From Rhodamnia argentea (taxonomy: Eukaryota > Streptophyta > Magnoliopsida > Myrtales > Myrtaceae), in the NCBI RefSeq assembly GCF_020921035.1, contig NC_063153.1, positions 13,764,001 to 13,828,000 on the forward strand: DNA of 64,000 nucleotides, written 5' to 3'. The translations under genes and the position numbers were made by a program. Numbering within the stretch: position 1 is the first letter of the stretch; every line of letters starts with the position of its first letter. This document shows, piece after piece, positions 36,376 to 49,190 of the stretch. The notes beneath the pieces are model-generated. The model ran no database searches. It saw nothing but the letters and a program-made list of their open reading frames with translations, and was not told where the DNA came from.

Positions 36376-39300
36376 TCAGAACCTCGCATCAGCGGGTGGT
36401 GAACCAGTGTAGCTGACTCGAACTTCTTGGGGAAGCAGACGGTATTTGATACCGAGTTTCTCGAAGATCCTCTTCAGCTCCCACATGAGCTCAGATCTCC
36501 GGATGTTCCTGTCTCCAGGGTTTTGGAAATTTATTGTGTGAGTGACGTGTAGAGTCATCTTCAACTTGTTCAGGTCTTCAATCTCGTTAAACACGATGCT
36601 GTGATCCTTCTTCCAATAGTGAGATCTATCTTCCAAGTACCTGATTTTTTTCACCCAAGGAATGCCATTCCATCAGAAACTTGTACACAATTGTATGGAA
36701 GAAGAATTCAGCAATGCTAATGAAATTTGCCTCGTGTAAATTCTCTGCATTCTTTATGAACAGAAGAAAGCATAATCACCAATAAACGATGTTTCTGGAA
36801 CTTCAAGGTACAGCTTCAAAAGCCAAACGGCACATCCTCGCATTAACTTTTAGTTCACACAAGTTAATTGAATCGCCATCTCAAACTCGTAGAGTTTCTC
36901 TCTTTACTCAGCAGATTGTCCCTCTCTGTATTACGCACGTACTGAGAAATGCTTTTCAATTTAGACCACATGATTATGTCTGGTCACGCCAGTCTACATG
37001 GCTTATCAGGCATGAAAATGCAAACTTTGGTGCCTCGTTAAAGAGGTTCAGGAGTAGTAGGCAACATACCCTTTTACTTCATCTCTTAAAGCAGTAATGC
37101 TGTCATGCGAAGTGGAGAAATCAACTGTGAACTCCACGGAATCACTCATGTTGGGGCTCCTGTAGAAATTGCTGATGGGTTTGGTGGACAGAACTGAATT
37201 TGGGTAGAATATCATCTCGCCGTCATTTCTCACGAAGACTGTTGTCAGGATATTCATCTCTTCGACTACCATCTATGAGGAGTTAGAACTATTAGGCAAA
37301 GCATTGTATCAGCTCAGCCTAATCATGGAAAGTCTTAGGATTAGTAATTCACCTGCACTCCGTCGATGACACAACGGTCACCAACATCATAAGGATTCAT
37401 CACGAAAACAAAAATGATGGCTTCGAACACTGTTTTGGCTGTGTTCCCAAACATAAATGCTACAACCAAAACCTGGGATGAAATGAAGACGAGTACTTGC
37501 GTCGTCAAAACTCCCATCATAAGTAACGATACGATAATGATCACGACCAGCACAACTGCTGAAACAAGCCTGTTCAGCTCCTCGATGGCTGTTTTCGTGT
37601 CGTTCAAGCTGTAGGCGAGGGACTTCCTTTCAAGGTAAACGCTCACCTGCAGACATAAACTATGTAAATAGGTTCTTAGGAATGTACTCATCTAAATGTT
37701 GGACTCCGACCGAGCCAAAAGTTTTCTGATTCTTTTATTTCCAAAAGGCAGGAGACCTAATCTAATTCTGAAGCATGGAATTGTGGTTGAGCATTCACTG
37801 GGGCAATGGCCCACTGATTATCCACAATCTATTCAAATGCTTCAACAACACTGTAAGATTGAGATATAGCACACCTGACTGTTCTGGGATCATCAGAATT
37901 TGGACGAGAAAAGCATGAAGCTTCCTAACAGAACATATTATCAATCTAGCAAGACTAACCAGCCAGTCCTTTAAAGATGACCTATAGATCCGTCTAGTTT
38001 TTGCCGCTCCATGAACCAAATGGATGAATTTGTCAACATCTTCCTTCTTCATGAAGCGCAAGAGGTCCTTCTCTTCAATGTACCTGGCATCGACATAAAG
38101 CAGGTGCTCTTGAGATATCTCTAAGCTAAGGTTTATCTGGAACGCAAGGGAAGTGTGTGGCAGCATAATTTCTTCTTACTCATGTCCAGACTTCTTGGTG
38201 ACATTCTTGAATATCTCGTCAGCAGCTGCCATTGCTTCTGATTGACTAGTGATCTCCGTATTTTGTTGCTCTGCGTCCTCATCACAACATTGATCAAGGC
38301 TTCCAACAAGAGTTGAAGTCCCTAAGGATGAGTCGCTGATGACATTAACCAACCCTTTCATCGTCCACGCAGAAATTTGATTCCGGTCTATCTTACTCAG
38401 CTTCTCTACATCAATGACCTCCTCTAGCTTCTTCGCCACTCCTTTGATGTACTTGAAGCTGAGCCGCCCGTAGAGCTTGTCTTCCTGTTCCATCAAAGGC
38501 GGGCCTGAAAGGGTCTTGACTATGTAGTGGTGAAAGAGAGATTCTTGGATGCGATCAAAGAACCTCTTGCATTGAAAAGAAGACGCTAGTAATTTTATCG
38601 CCAGTGTTTTGACAAGCCATATAGCAGCTCCAACAACACAAGAAGCGAGAGCCATCGTCACATAATGTAGAGTCTCCGTCTCTTGCATCGATCGCTTCAC
38701 TCCATAGTTCATCAGCAAAACCCACACCAAAAGAATGAAAAGCAGCCAGGTAAACGTTTGGACACTGTCCTTCAATCCATAGACGAAGTACAGGACCTTC
38801 TGTTTGAGCAAATACTCCTTCTCAATCAAGAAAACCAGTGTGTTAATCAACCAGTCAGTCACCAACCTACCACAAAAGATCGCCAACACCTGCACACACC
38901 ATTTCCACAGCTCCAAGTGCCAAATCTCTGTATTTTTCAGCTTGCGAACGGTTAAACTCGCGATCAGAAGTCCCATGATGCACACAAATGCCGCCAACTC
39001 AATCCAGATAATAATCTTGATGAATTTCTTGCCAGCCATCTCTCGGACCTTCGAATTTGCAGCCTTGTACACATGCTCATCATCTTCCACCTCTGCAGCC
39101 TTCCAAGGAGGCGTTTGACCCACGTTCCGCATGGATTTCACACTGTCTTTAGTGGCGTTAGCGCTTGCATCGCTGTAAGGCGAACCCATACTAGGCGAAC
39201 TCTCTGAATTCTTCAGTTGGGTAATGTCCTTAACTGAAGCAACAACACTGTGCCATGATGGTTCTTCAAATCTTGATCTCCGCTTCGACATCAATGGACT

Positions 39301-39540
39301 CGGGGAGAACTTCTTTGTAGCTGAATAACCAGTGGGATTTACGCGAGGCCTACTCGGAGTTGGGCCGGATTGAGTGACTCCTTGAGCAGAACTCTGTCCT
39401 ACTGATTGGAAATTCTTAGCATCTCTTGGATCAAGATTGGATCTTGACGAAGAACCTCTGGTTTGGTACTCACTACCAGGGATCCTAACAACTACTTCGT
39501 CTGTTCCTTTCTTCTCTAGCAAACTTCTCCTTTCTTCCAT
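36376..39540 (-). CDS. MSL10-like: MSL10-like mechanosensitive ion channel, copy B (intact, 748 aa)
   Basis: Exons: 39540-38180, 38083-37960, 37646-37353, 37272-37070, 36640-36376; 749 codons, all phases agree with copy A. The intron 2 donor is GTTAGT. The start MEERRSLLEKKGTDEVVV is the first ATG and matches copy D's internal Met. TM1 is at about 175-198 after a Ser-rich cytosolic domain; FFDRIQESL...LSGPPLMEQ is present; TM6 carries FMFGNTAKTVFEA followed by MNPYDVGDRC. The C-terminal beta domain ends ...SYTGSPPADARF. Expected to form a heptameric stretch-activated channel as in the MscS fold; heteromerisation with its neighbours is possible but not shown. About 2.2 kb downstream of copy A's start and 1.5 kb from copy C's end, same strand. 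Confidence 0.92.
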
Positions 39541-41061
39541 GACGAATGCTCCACCCCCAATTAACCATGCAAAATCTAAGCTAAGCTCAAGCTTTTTGCC
39601 TCTAAATATCTGGACTTTAACATGAAGATGAAAGCTTTAGCTGAAGCAATGAAGGAGATTTGCAGGATTTAAACTGACAGAGAAGAGGTTTCATCTTTGC
39701 TCCAGCCAAAGGTCCATAGGGAATGTTGTTATAGATGGCTCGTTCGTTGTCAAAAACTTCACATGATTCAAAAGCTCGATCAAAGTAAAAAAGAGAAAAA
39801 TAAGGAGTCAAAGTGCGTGAAATGCGAGATTTTGAAAGAAAGAAATTGTAAAACTCACTCGAAACGAACTCTTAAATTCCACACGTGCCGAGAATCAGCG
39901 GAATCCATGTTGGAACGTTGGACATCGCCCGGAAAAATTGTCCAAAAAGTCATAAACTTATTGCACTTTCGCCAATTCGGTCTTAAATTTTTTAGTTTTG
40001 CCAATTAAGCCCTAAATATTTTCACATTTTTGTTAATTGAGTCTATCTGGCCCAACCGATCGCTCGCGCTGACATGAACAATTTTTCATAATATTTTCTT
40101 TTTCAAATATTTATTTATTTTCTTTTACTTTTATCTTTTTCTATTTTTTTTAATATGGCGAGTGAGGGCCTGGCAACCCTCGCTGGCTACGGTTAAAAAA
40201 AAAAAAGCGAAGAAGAAAAGAAATATAATTGAAAAGGGTTTCTATAAAAATCATGTGTCATCGCATTCTTCTTCCAAAACTAATCAAAAACCTACTATTG
40301 GAGAAATATCGGTAATGAAAGTTCGTGGTTGACGAAAGCAAAACATTAGTATTGCTCAAAAACATCATAATCCCAATTATTGCGCGAGCATCTGTCTAGT
40401 CATATATTATATTGAAAAGTACGATGACACGAGTTCAAACACCTAGAAATTAGGCCAAATATATTGCGAAAATGAAAACTAAATGGGCGTCAACATTTTT
40501 TCATTTTGGCATGAAAAACACGTGATTCATTCCCGTCTCGTTTGTTTAATTAATTGAATGAATGCTTAGTCCCCCAGAGTTTAGAGAGATGACACGTGGG
40601 AAATCTGAATCTATTGCAAAAATAAATAATTTAAAAAATATATATTTTTTAAATAATCATTGGTATCTGCTGAAATAATTAATCAATAGGATTATTATCA
40701 TTATCGACAATAATTCATGTTACAGACGATCATTTACAATTTTTTTTATATCAAAATCAGTCATTTTTCGAGAAACAAACACACCTTAAAATGTGTAGTA
40801 ATTGCACGGAAGGAAAGCTTCATTAATCTGTCAAATGAGTAAGTAACATTGTGATTCCAATTGGCATTTGGATCAACCCTCTCTCAATCGAATGGAAGAA
40901 ATTGACAAACACAGACAACGCCAGAACTCCTAATGAGCATTCTCTTCAAAAGATACAGTGGTTCCATAGGTGTAATGCAATGTGACTTGATGATCAAGGA
41001 AAGCAAAACAATCACGTCCTCGCGTACTTGCTGGTCACCAGCAACTTTTCTCCTGGAGGAT
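39541..41061. other. Intergenic DNA between MSL copies B and C
   Basis: The copy B leader (39541-39720) is shared with copy D (55908-56070). A fold-back-family fragment occupies about 39935-40210, and homology with the copy D flank resumes at about 40440-40510. The last 250 bp are copy C's 3' flank. No gene. Confidence 0.5.
39935..40210. mobile_element. Half-length MULE-type fold-back fragment
   Basis: GGAAAAATTGTCCAAAAAGTC... then 'aacttattgcactttcgccaattcggtc' type phrases identical in style to the 600-1150 family, ending in 'gcgagtgagggcctggcaaccctcgctggc'. Only one arm is present. It falls in the part of the copy B flank that has no counterpart next to copy D. Confidence 0.5.
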
Positions 41062-44004
41062 TCAAGGCCACGCTGCGGACCCGGCATAGCCGACTTGAAG
41101 TTCCTGAGGAAGCAGACGGTATTTGATACCGACTTCTTCGAAGATTCTCTTCAGCTCCAGCACGAGTTCGGATCTCCGGCTGCTCCGGTCCCCGGGGTTT
41201 TGGAAATTTATCGTGTGGGTGACGAAGAGACCCATCTTCAACTTGTTGACATCCTCAATCTCCTTGACCACTACGCTGTGCTCCTTCTTCCAGTAGTTAG
41301 GCTTGCTTTCCAAGTACCTGATAGTTTTCCAACCAAGGATTGAAATTCCATGAGGAACTGTACATGTTTGTTCTGAAGAAGTATTTAGAAATGCTAACAA
41401 TGATTAATGAACGGAAGAAAGCTCCACCACCAATCGATGATGTTTCGATTTTTTTTTTTTCCTTGTTAGTAGTAGTGGCAATATAAAGAGGTTTAGGAAG
41501 GAGTAGACAGACATACTTCTTCACTTGCTCCTTTAAATCTGCAATCCTAGTAACTGAAGTAGAGAAATCGACGGTGAACTCGACAGAATCGCCCATATTG
41601 CCGCTCCTGTTGAAATTGCTAATCGGTTTGGTGGCCAGAACTGAGTTAGGGTAGTATATCTTTTCGCCATCATATCGCATGAAGGTCGTGGTCAAAATAT
41701 CCATCTTCTTGACAACCAACTGTGAGGGATTAAGATGTCAGGCAAACAGGGGAATCGGCAACAAAAAGAAGTCATGCGGAGTCTCAGAACTAAGTAACAG
41801 ACCTGCACTCCATCGATGACGCAACGATCTTCCACATCGAACGGATGTGTCACAAATATGAAGATGACGGCTTCAAACACGGTTCTGGCTGTGTTACCGA
41901 ACATAAACACCACAAGCAAAAGCTGAGATGAGATAAAAATGAGTGTTTCCGTTGTCAAAAGTCCCATGATAAGTAACGACACGATGGTAATCACGACAAG
42001 CACGATTGCCGACACAAGCCTGTTCAGATCATCGATGACCGTATCCGCATCTTTTAAGGTGCAGGCGAGTAATTTCTTTTCCTGGTGAACAGTCTCCTGT
42101 AGAAAATTGACTATTTAGTCAAGTCCCTATGAATGTACCAATCAAAAACTAGGTCTGCCTCAGAAATTTTGAAATTCAGAAACTCCCTCAGATTCAGCTT
42201 GTTACATAGCTCCAGAGAACGTCACATTTGGAAGCATAAAATCGTGCATGTGGACCGGCATTTACCGAAAGACACCATGTAACTGGTGCCTGGTGGTGCA
42301 GTACTAATTCACAAGTTCTCAAAACGAGTCAACAATGTGGCGAGCTTAAGCATTTCTTTACAGAAATCGATTCTGGCCCTCGCCTAATCCAGGAGAGGGC
42401 CACAGCCATCGACCGGGACCGGACCGGGGTTGGACACGAAAAGAAATTTTGCTGATACTTTGTACATATCCTGAATTACCAAGTATGAACTTACCAGCCA
42501 TTTCTCTAGAGTTGGCTCGTCGATCGTTCCATTACCCTCTGCCTCCGGTCCTTGAACCAAAGGGATGAATTTGGCAACATCCTCCTCCTTCATGAAGCTC
42601 CTGAGGTCTTCCCTTTTAATGCACCTAGTGAAACCATAGAGTACGTATCAGATACACATTTGTACAGCAAAATGTGCTAGAATGGGGAGAGATTTCTAGG
42701 CAGTATTGGCTTTCTCACCCCTTTCCCTTTCGATCTACATGCTTAAATATCTCCCTAGCAGTATCTGCAGCGTCTGAGCGAGTATGGATATCCTGATCTG
42801 GATGATCAAGGCTCCTGTCAAAGATAGATATCCCTAAGCCGGTAATACCGTTGATCAACCTCCTCATATTCCAGGCTGAAATTCGATGTCCATTCTTCAG
42901 GGTCACAATCTCCGCATCAATTACCTCCTCTAGCTTCTCTGTCACTCCATTGAAGCACTCCATGAAATTGAGCCGCCCTTTGATCTTGCCTTCCCGTTCC
43001 ACCAAAGGGTTTCCCAAAAGGGTCTTGATCACATGTTGGTGATAGATGATCCCACGGATAGGCTCAAAGAACGCTTTGTAGTGAAAGGAAGCAGCAAGCA
43101 ATTTTAAAAGCAGCGTTTTGATAAACCATATGGCAGCTCCTACGAGACAAGAAGCAAGAGCCCTTGTCACGCAACTTTGTATCTCCCTTGCGTGCGTCGA
43201 TCTCTTCGATCCGTTGTATATCAGCAAACCCCAGACAGAAAGAACGAAAACTAACCAGATGAAGACTTGCACACTGTGCTTCAATCCATAGAGAAGGTAC
43301 AAGACCTTCTCTTTGAGCCAGAGTTTCCCGTCAATCAAGAAACCCAAAGTGATCATCAAGAACTCACTTACTAACCGACCCGAAAAGATTGCCAACACCA
43401 GCACACACCATTTCCACAGCTCCAGCTCCCAAATATCTGTCTTTTGCAGCTTCTGAACTGTCAAGCTCGCGATCAGAAGCCCAGTGACACACGTAAATGC
43501 GACCCACTCGGCCAACTTAACCTTTTTTTTGAAATTTTCCTGGCAGCATACATGTTCATCACCTTCCGCCGCTGTTGGCTCTGACACAGGGTGTTGTGTC
43601 GTGTCCTGCACGGTTATTGGATAATCGTCTTTAGTAGCACCAGCACTTGTGCCATTGCGAGGCAATCCCACTTCGGGGGAACACCTGCGGGGAGACTGCG
43701 AATTCTTCAGTCGGGTCTTGTCGTCCTTGACTGAAGCAGCATCGATGGGACGCGGCAGTTCTTCAAATCCCGATTTGAGCTTCGAGGATGACAATGAACG
43801 CGGAAGGGACTTCTCGTCAGCAGGCTTAGCTTGTGTTGTGCTCGACGGAGGGATTCCCTGATCAGAAGGGCTTGTTACGTGGGAACTCTGCACTATGGAC
43901 GGGACATTTTCGAGCTCTGTCGGCCCAGGATTTGGCGCCGGCGAAGAATCTTTATTTTGAGATTCGCTAGCTGCGAACATGAGAATCATATCATTTGTTT
44001 CCAT
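41062..44004 (-). CDS. MSL10-like: MSL10-like mechanosensitive ion channel, copy C (intact, 722 aa)
   Basis: Exons: 44004-42719, 42624-42495 (130 bp, two codons longer than in the other copies), 42096-41803, 41719-41517, 41317-41062; 723 codons. The most diverged intact member: the start is METNDMILMFAASES without the usual acidic DEVVV run, exon 2 begins CIKREDLRSFMKEED, exon 3 begins ETVHQEKKLLACTL, and the loop after the pore reads HPFDVEDRC where the other copies have DVGDRC. The first residue of exon 4 is Leu (TTG), not the Met of its paralogues. TM6 keeps FMFGN. The C-terminus is ...GYAGSAAWP. All catalogue features of an MSL10-type channel are present, so I read it as functional but functionally shifted; the shift is inference. 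Confidence 0.9.
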
Positions 44005-44452
44005 GAAGGTTTCGCGCTCAACAATCGGTAAACAGAAATGACACTCTGACCCAAAAAGAGAGCTCTGAGTCAGCTGAACTCGACTGGATAAAAATCACAG
44101 GAAGAAGATCGAAAGGAACGACCAACCAGAAAAGAAAAAAGAAGCAGAGAAGAAACTGAGAGTGAGTCAGATCGAAACGATGATGGCGAAACAAACGGAG
44201 ATTCACGGGGATATAAATAATAAGAGAAGAGGGATTTAGTTTTGAGCGAAGGTCCGCGGGAAATTCTATTCAAATGACCGTTAAAAGTCAACGTGGGACG
44301 TGCGATTGTTCGGTCCATTTAATATTGGATCGATCGACAGGCTGTGCGCTTATAAAATAAGACCGCGAAGAATTGTGATCTAATCATCCGATCATTATTT
44401 AGCAGATTAAACTAAATTTAGACAATAAATCTCAATTTAGTCCAAAAAGAAA
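44005..44452. other. Leader and promoter region of MSL copy C
   Basis: Purine-rich GAAGAA sequence near 44095-44165 on the plus strand (a CT-rich leader on the transcript), and an AT-rich GATATAAATAATAAG at 44207-44221. No gene. Confidence 0.4.
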
Positions 44453-45543
44453 GGGAAAATTCCATATAATGACCTGAAATGCCGTCATTTTCTAAAATAA
44501 GGACACGAAATGGATCTCGTTTCAAATAATGACATGAATTGTCCTTTTTTTCTTAAATAAAGACCCGAAATGGATCTAATTCCAAATAAGAGCTTGAAGT
44601 AGTTATATCATTATAAAAAAAAAAAATGTCATGACCTTACTGGCTCGTCAAGAGCATTTTCATCCTCCATAATTTTTTTTTATTTTTTCCTTTATTCAAA
44701 AAAGAAGAAAAGGCTAGAACTTTAAGAAAGGAAAAAAAAAAACCAGGCTCTTCGCCAATAGCCATCGCCGCCCCATTAACGGTAGGGCATCGATGATGGC
44801 CAGCACCTTGGTTAGGGCTTGTCGGCCCTTGCCTAGATTTGGGAGAGGGTTTGTAATGACCCGGCCCGATGATGGCGGGGAGTGGTCATTGAGGCTAGAG
44901 GGCCTTGACAAGGAACGACTCCTAGCGGGCATCTAGAATAATGGAGGGGCAGGAATGGACCGACGGAAGCAAAGCGATTATGAATATATATACTCTTGGA
45001 GGTGCTTTTTGATGTAATGATAATCCTTAGTTTTGAAACTCCAAAATTAAGTGTGTTCAAGTGGAGCACTTCTAGGATAGGTGACCTCTTGAGAATGTGC
45101 TCACTTGTACGCCAAATGATAAAATTGTGAGGCTTGGTAGGGCTGGCCAAAGCGGACAATACCTTTGTTAGTTAATCCTTGGTTTCACAAGGTCGCGACC
45201 CTCTCTCTATTCTAGCGAGGGCCTACTCGCCGGCAACCCGCCGACCATCACTATTGCCCCATGATGAGGTGGCCGCCATAGGCGGGAGCCTATATTTTTT
45301 TTTATTCTCTTTTAAAAACTATTGTTCTTTTTAATTTGTAATATAATTTAAGTAAAATTCAAGTTAAAATTATCTTCGGATGAAAATACTCTTGATCAAT
45401 CGAAATATTTAGCCAGGCGACCAAGTCGGACCCTTATTTGAAACATCCACGATCACCTCAAGTTGTTATTTGAAATATAATTTACCTTATATCCTTATTT
45501 TTTGAAATAAGGGTACTTCAAATTCTCATTTGAAAATTTTCTC
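44453..45543. mobile_element. Fold-back element ('aaataaggacacgaaatgg' family) with an LTR inside
   Basis: The left arm GGGAAAATTCCATATAATGA followed by 'ttctaaaataagga' and 'tttcaaataatgacatga' is inverted at the right end (TTATTTGAAATATAATTT ... TTTTTTGAAATAAGGGTACT ... GAAAATTTTCTC). About 1.1 kb. The interior carries the Cassandra-like segment at 44852-45170. A clean target duplication is not visible. Confidence 0.5.
44852..45170 (+). mobile_element. Cassandra-like TRIM LTR with a 5S rRNA-derived segment
   Basis: Begins TGTAATGACCCGGCCCGATG, an LTR-like start. At 45035-45105 it carries a degenerate 5S rRNA 3' half: AAACTCCAAAATTAAGTGTG and TCTAGGATAGGTGACCTCTT, matching the 5S internal control region (AACTCCGAAGTTAAGCGTG...TAGGATGGGTGACCTCCT). 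It ends with AAAGCGGACAATACCTTTGT, like Cassandra LTR 3' ends. Cassandra elements are plant TRIMs whose LTRs contain 5S sequence with RNA polymerase III promoter elements. Only one LTR is seen, so it is a solo or decayed copy. Confidence 0.65.
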
Positions 45544-45778
45544 GGAAGAAATGACGGGTGACCATATTGAGTTTAAGGCGAGATGTGTTCTCCCTTTTTT
45601 ACCTCCACACGTAGAGAGAGGAGAGAAATAGATGGCCACGACACCAGTAACTCCCCCTTCCTTCTTGTGCTCACCCTTTTCGGCGATATCTCCCATTTTC
45701 TAATTTTTCACTTCTTTACTTTCTCTTTTTTCTTTCTTTCTAAATTTACAAATTCTTACTTTTCTAGCATTTTTTATG

Positions 45779-47521
45779 GGTGGCGCTATTTCCACCGCTG
45801 TTTTGGCTAAACCACTCTTTTTTGCAATTAATAGACCAAAATACCCTTCTCTTTCTTCCATCCATTGTTTCTTTTTTTATCATATTAACCAACATAAATG
45901 CATTTATTTCTATTTTCTCTTAAATTATCAATTTGACAAGAAATTACACCGAATAAAATATCATCTTATGATGCATCTTTTTATCACTTTGCCTAGAAAA
46001 GGTTTTAAGTTTTAATTTATGGTCTCATTTTTTTTAATTACAAAAGTTATATAACAGGTTAAAACTTTTAGTTATAAAGAATTATGAATACACAATAAAG
46101 TGCCTTTTTTTTTTTATGAAATAGCATGAGGAAAACTTTGTTTCAAACTTAACAATAATAACTCAATCTGATTATTTAGTAGATTTAGACATTTTGAGTG
46201 ATTTTTCGTAATAAATTCGTAGGTTTATAATGTTAAACATCACTAAATTGTGCTTCTTTTTTAGCTTTTCACATTTTAGTTTGAATTGTAAGATGGGGTT
46301 GAAAATTTATTTACACATTCTACATTTTCAAACTCGGGTAAGATTGTTTAGGAGAAAGTTTTAAGCATATTTTAAAGTTTTGATCCATTTGTTACTAGAT
46401 TGAATTTACAATTAATATTAATTACTTTCTCCGTACCAGGAGTTGTATAGCAAGAAGTTTCATGTTTTTTTTTTGTTTTTTTCATTTATACATTTATTAT
46501 TTTTTAATATTTAGATATGGTCAAAATATAAATTTATTTGACATTTGATCATGCTTGAACAAATTAGATTTTGATTTTAGACTTTGAAATATAGTTTCAC
46601 TCATACTATTTAGACAAAAAGCACTTAATCGTGTGTTCATAAGCTTCCACAAATACAAATTTCTTGGGCCTAATACAAAACAAAAAAAAAAACCTACAAC
46701 TTTAGCATTTGTGACAATTATATGCAAAAATTAAAAAATTGTCTCATAAAAAACTCTCAACTTTTATTTTTGTCCCAATTCTATCATTTTAATACCCAAA
46801 AAAATTCTCAATTTTAGCATATGTCCTAATTATATCCAAACAAAAATTTATCTCATAAAAAATCACCAACTTTTACTTTTATCTCAATTCTACCAGCATC
46901 AACCTTTCGTTCATAATCACGGTTAGTTAATCCTATGTGGCTCGAATTTTTTCGCGAACTTATCAATGAATCTTCAAAATTTACAAACAGTAGGTTTCAT
47001 TTATAACAATATTTTAGATAGCTCGTCTGAATATCTCCACATCTAGTCATTATTTGGGCTGTGAATATAATATGTGACATACGCTAAAGTTGAGGATTTT
47101 TTTGGTACTAGATCGGTAGAATTAGGACCAAAAAAAAAGTTTGGGGTAGAATTGAGACAAAAGTAAAAGTTAGAGGTTTTTTATGAGACAAAAAAAAGTT
47201 TTGGATATAATTGTCACAAATGCTAAAGTTGGAGGTTTTTTGGGTATCGAGCCAATTTCTTGTGAATGGAAATATGAGACCGTAAATTAAAATTGACAAC
47301 ATTCTCTAGGAAAAATAATAAGATTTGGTTAATTGATATCTTCACAGGTGTAATGGAGCATTTATATTGTGAAATTAATGAGAGATGATAGAAATAATGG
47401 CGGTTTGTGGATTAGCCTAATAAAAATGAAACAATAAATCGAAGAGAGAGGAGCAAATTTTGGTAAGTTAACTGGATGAAAGGAGTGTCTTAGCTTAAAT
47501 AGGAGTGGAAATAGCGCCGCC
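45779..47521. mobile_element. Non-autonomous MULE-type element (1,743 bp)
   Basis: Terminal inverted repeats GGTGGCGCTATTTCCACCGC and (right, reverse-complemented) GGCGGCGCTATTTCCACTCC. An exact 9-bp direct repeat TTTTTTATG flanks it at 45770-45778 and 47522-47530, the Mutator-type signature. Homology between arms extends for some 180 bp ('ttgtttctttttttatcat', 'gaaattacacc'). No transposase; the interior is AT-rich and hosts a second element. Confidence 0.8.
46667..47253. mobile_element. MULE-type fold-back element nested in the previous one (587 bp)
   Basis: Ends GGCCTAATACAAAAC and (right, reverse-complemented) GGCTCGATACCCAAAAAACC. The flanking 9-bp duplication AATTTCTTG is exact at 46658-46666 and 47254-47262. 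The arms are about 200-bp inverted repeats of 'caactttagcatttgtgacaattat' phrases. No coding capacity. Confidence 0.8.
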
Positions 47522-47530
47522 TTTTTTATG

Positions 47531-48807
47531 TGGCGCCTATGTAGCATCGCACTATGCCAATTGTCCGAAATATTAATATAAAATTTCACATAAAATTTCT
47601 ATCTTTGGAAATTTGACGGAGTTAACGGAATGACCAATGTAAAGGATAGCTGCAACTTGCAAGTTCTAGGACATACATACACGTATTTTGAAAACATTTC
47701 TTTTCACTGAAGTGTGTGTATACATCTTGACGTATATATGCAGATTAAATTAATTAAGCATCAGATGCGCCGGCATGTAAGCCCAATTGACTTAGAACTC
47801 ATATGAATCGTCCGACGAGATCGATTCCACAAGAAAATGCTATAGATTTCGGAAGACCGATCCGTAAAATGCTCCGAAATGGGAACGTAAGAGTCAGCGC
47901 AGACTCCATCCATGTGAACCGGTGGCTCACTTTTACAATACACACGACGTGATTTAGGAAGTCTCAATTGTTCACGTCAAGTTTTCAAAAAATTGTTTAT
48001 GTCATATGCACATCCATTAGGATCGGCCAGAGTGTAGTCAATTAAGTAATGAAAAGTCATCATACGATCATCCTTTCAGGAATCTTTCATATTGTTGAGC
48101 TTAATCTCGAGTTCGTATTGGAATGAAGTTTGGAAGTTGCAATCTGTTGATACCGAAAATTGGCTCACGTCTTAATTGGTTGCAAAGCCCGTGGAGATCA
48201 CGAGGCCCACCAAATTACACACGTGGGTGACCAAAAAATGGTAAATCAACCCCTGTCCAGGAAGGAGCATCAGGCAGACCGATGCTCGGCTAAGGAAAAA
48301 TGCTGGTGACACAATTATGTCGATACGTCATGTTGACAGTTATACAGAGTAGTTAAGTACGTGGTTCAAATCGTTTAAAGGATAAGGAGAGCAATTACCG
48401 AGGTAGATTCGGGAATTTCGAGATAAGGTGCACTGAAGAAACTGCAGTAGACCTTACCAAAAAAAGAAAGAAACTGCAGTAGACGATTTACCTTGTACTA
48501 GTCTAGAAATAGTTGGAGATGGCTCTTTGTGAAGGGGATCAATCATCAATCAAACACTTATTTTTTGCTTTGCAATTTATCTTATCAAGCGTTTACTTTC
48601 ATTGCACTTTACTTTGTCATCCTGTTTATCTTTTGCCATTTATTTACTTCCTGTCCGGAATCGCTGCAAGAGCCCGTTTAAAACAATAAACTCGAAAGCT
48701 TGACTCTTGTCGATGAAAGATCTTTTGTTGCAGATCATTTCCGATGAAACACAATCAAACATTATAAGTACAAAGACAAAAATATATGCTATTGTTAGCC
48801 TCGTAGG
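47531..48807. other. Intergenic DNA, nothing recognised
   Basis: No coding family. Mixed-composition sequence; a minus frame at 47761-47967 looks random. Confidence 0.4.
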
Positions 48808-49190
48808 AAATTATTCAAAAAGCCTTAAACCTATTGCACTTATGCCAACTCAGTCATAAACCTTTTAATTTGGCTAATAGAATACTAAACCTTTTGACAA
48901 TTCATCAATATATTCAATCCGGTTAATTTTGGCTGGAAATTGCCAGCTTGGGCCTTGAAATTTCTACTTGGGATGGGCGATTCTCACATGGACAATTTCT
49001 GCAAAATTTTAATAATTTTCCTGAATTTTTTTTCTTTTTGTTTCTTGAATGAGGTCGGCAAGGGCATCATCAGGATTTTCGGTCAAAATTGACTAGATGG
49101 ATTACATGGACAAATTATCAAAAGGTGTAGGACTAAATTGGCATAATTGTAATATATTTTTTGATAATTTCCCCTTAATCAAATTGGTTA
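48808..49190. mobile_element. MULE-type fold-back element, 600-1150 family
   Basis: Left end GGAAATTATTCAAAAAGCCT, right end (reverse complement) GGGGAAATTATCAAAAAATA. The arms contain the AAACCTATTGCACTTATGCC and ATCAAAAGGTGTAGGACTAA phrases in inverse orientation. No target duplication seen. Confidence 0.55.

Noticed and set aside
37414-37614. Plus-strand frame repeated in copies B and D (also 53795-53995)
   Set aside because: Antisense of conserved MSL exon 3; its conservation follows from the channel-coding strand.
45031-45110. 5S rRNA gene
   Set aside because: Only the 3' half is recognisable, with many mismatches, and it lies within an LTR-like unit, so it is a retroelement-borne relic.
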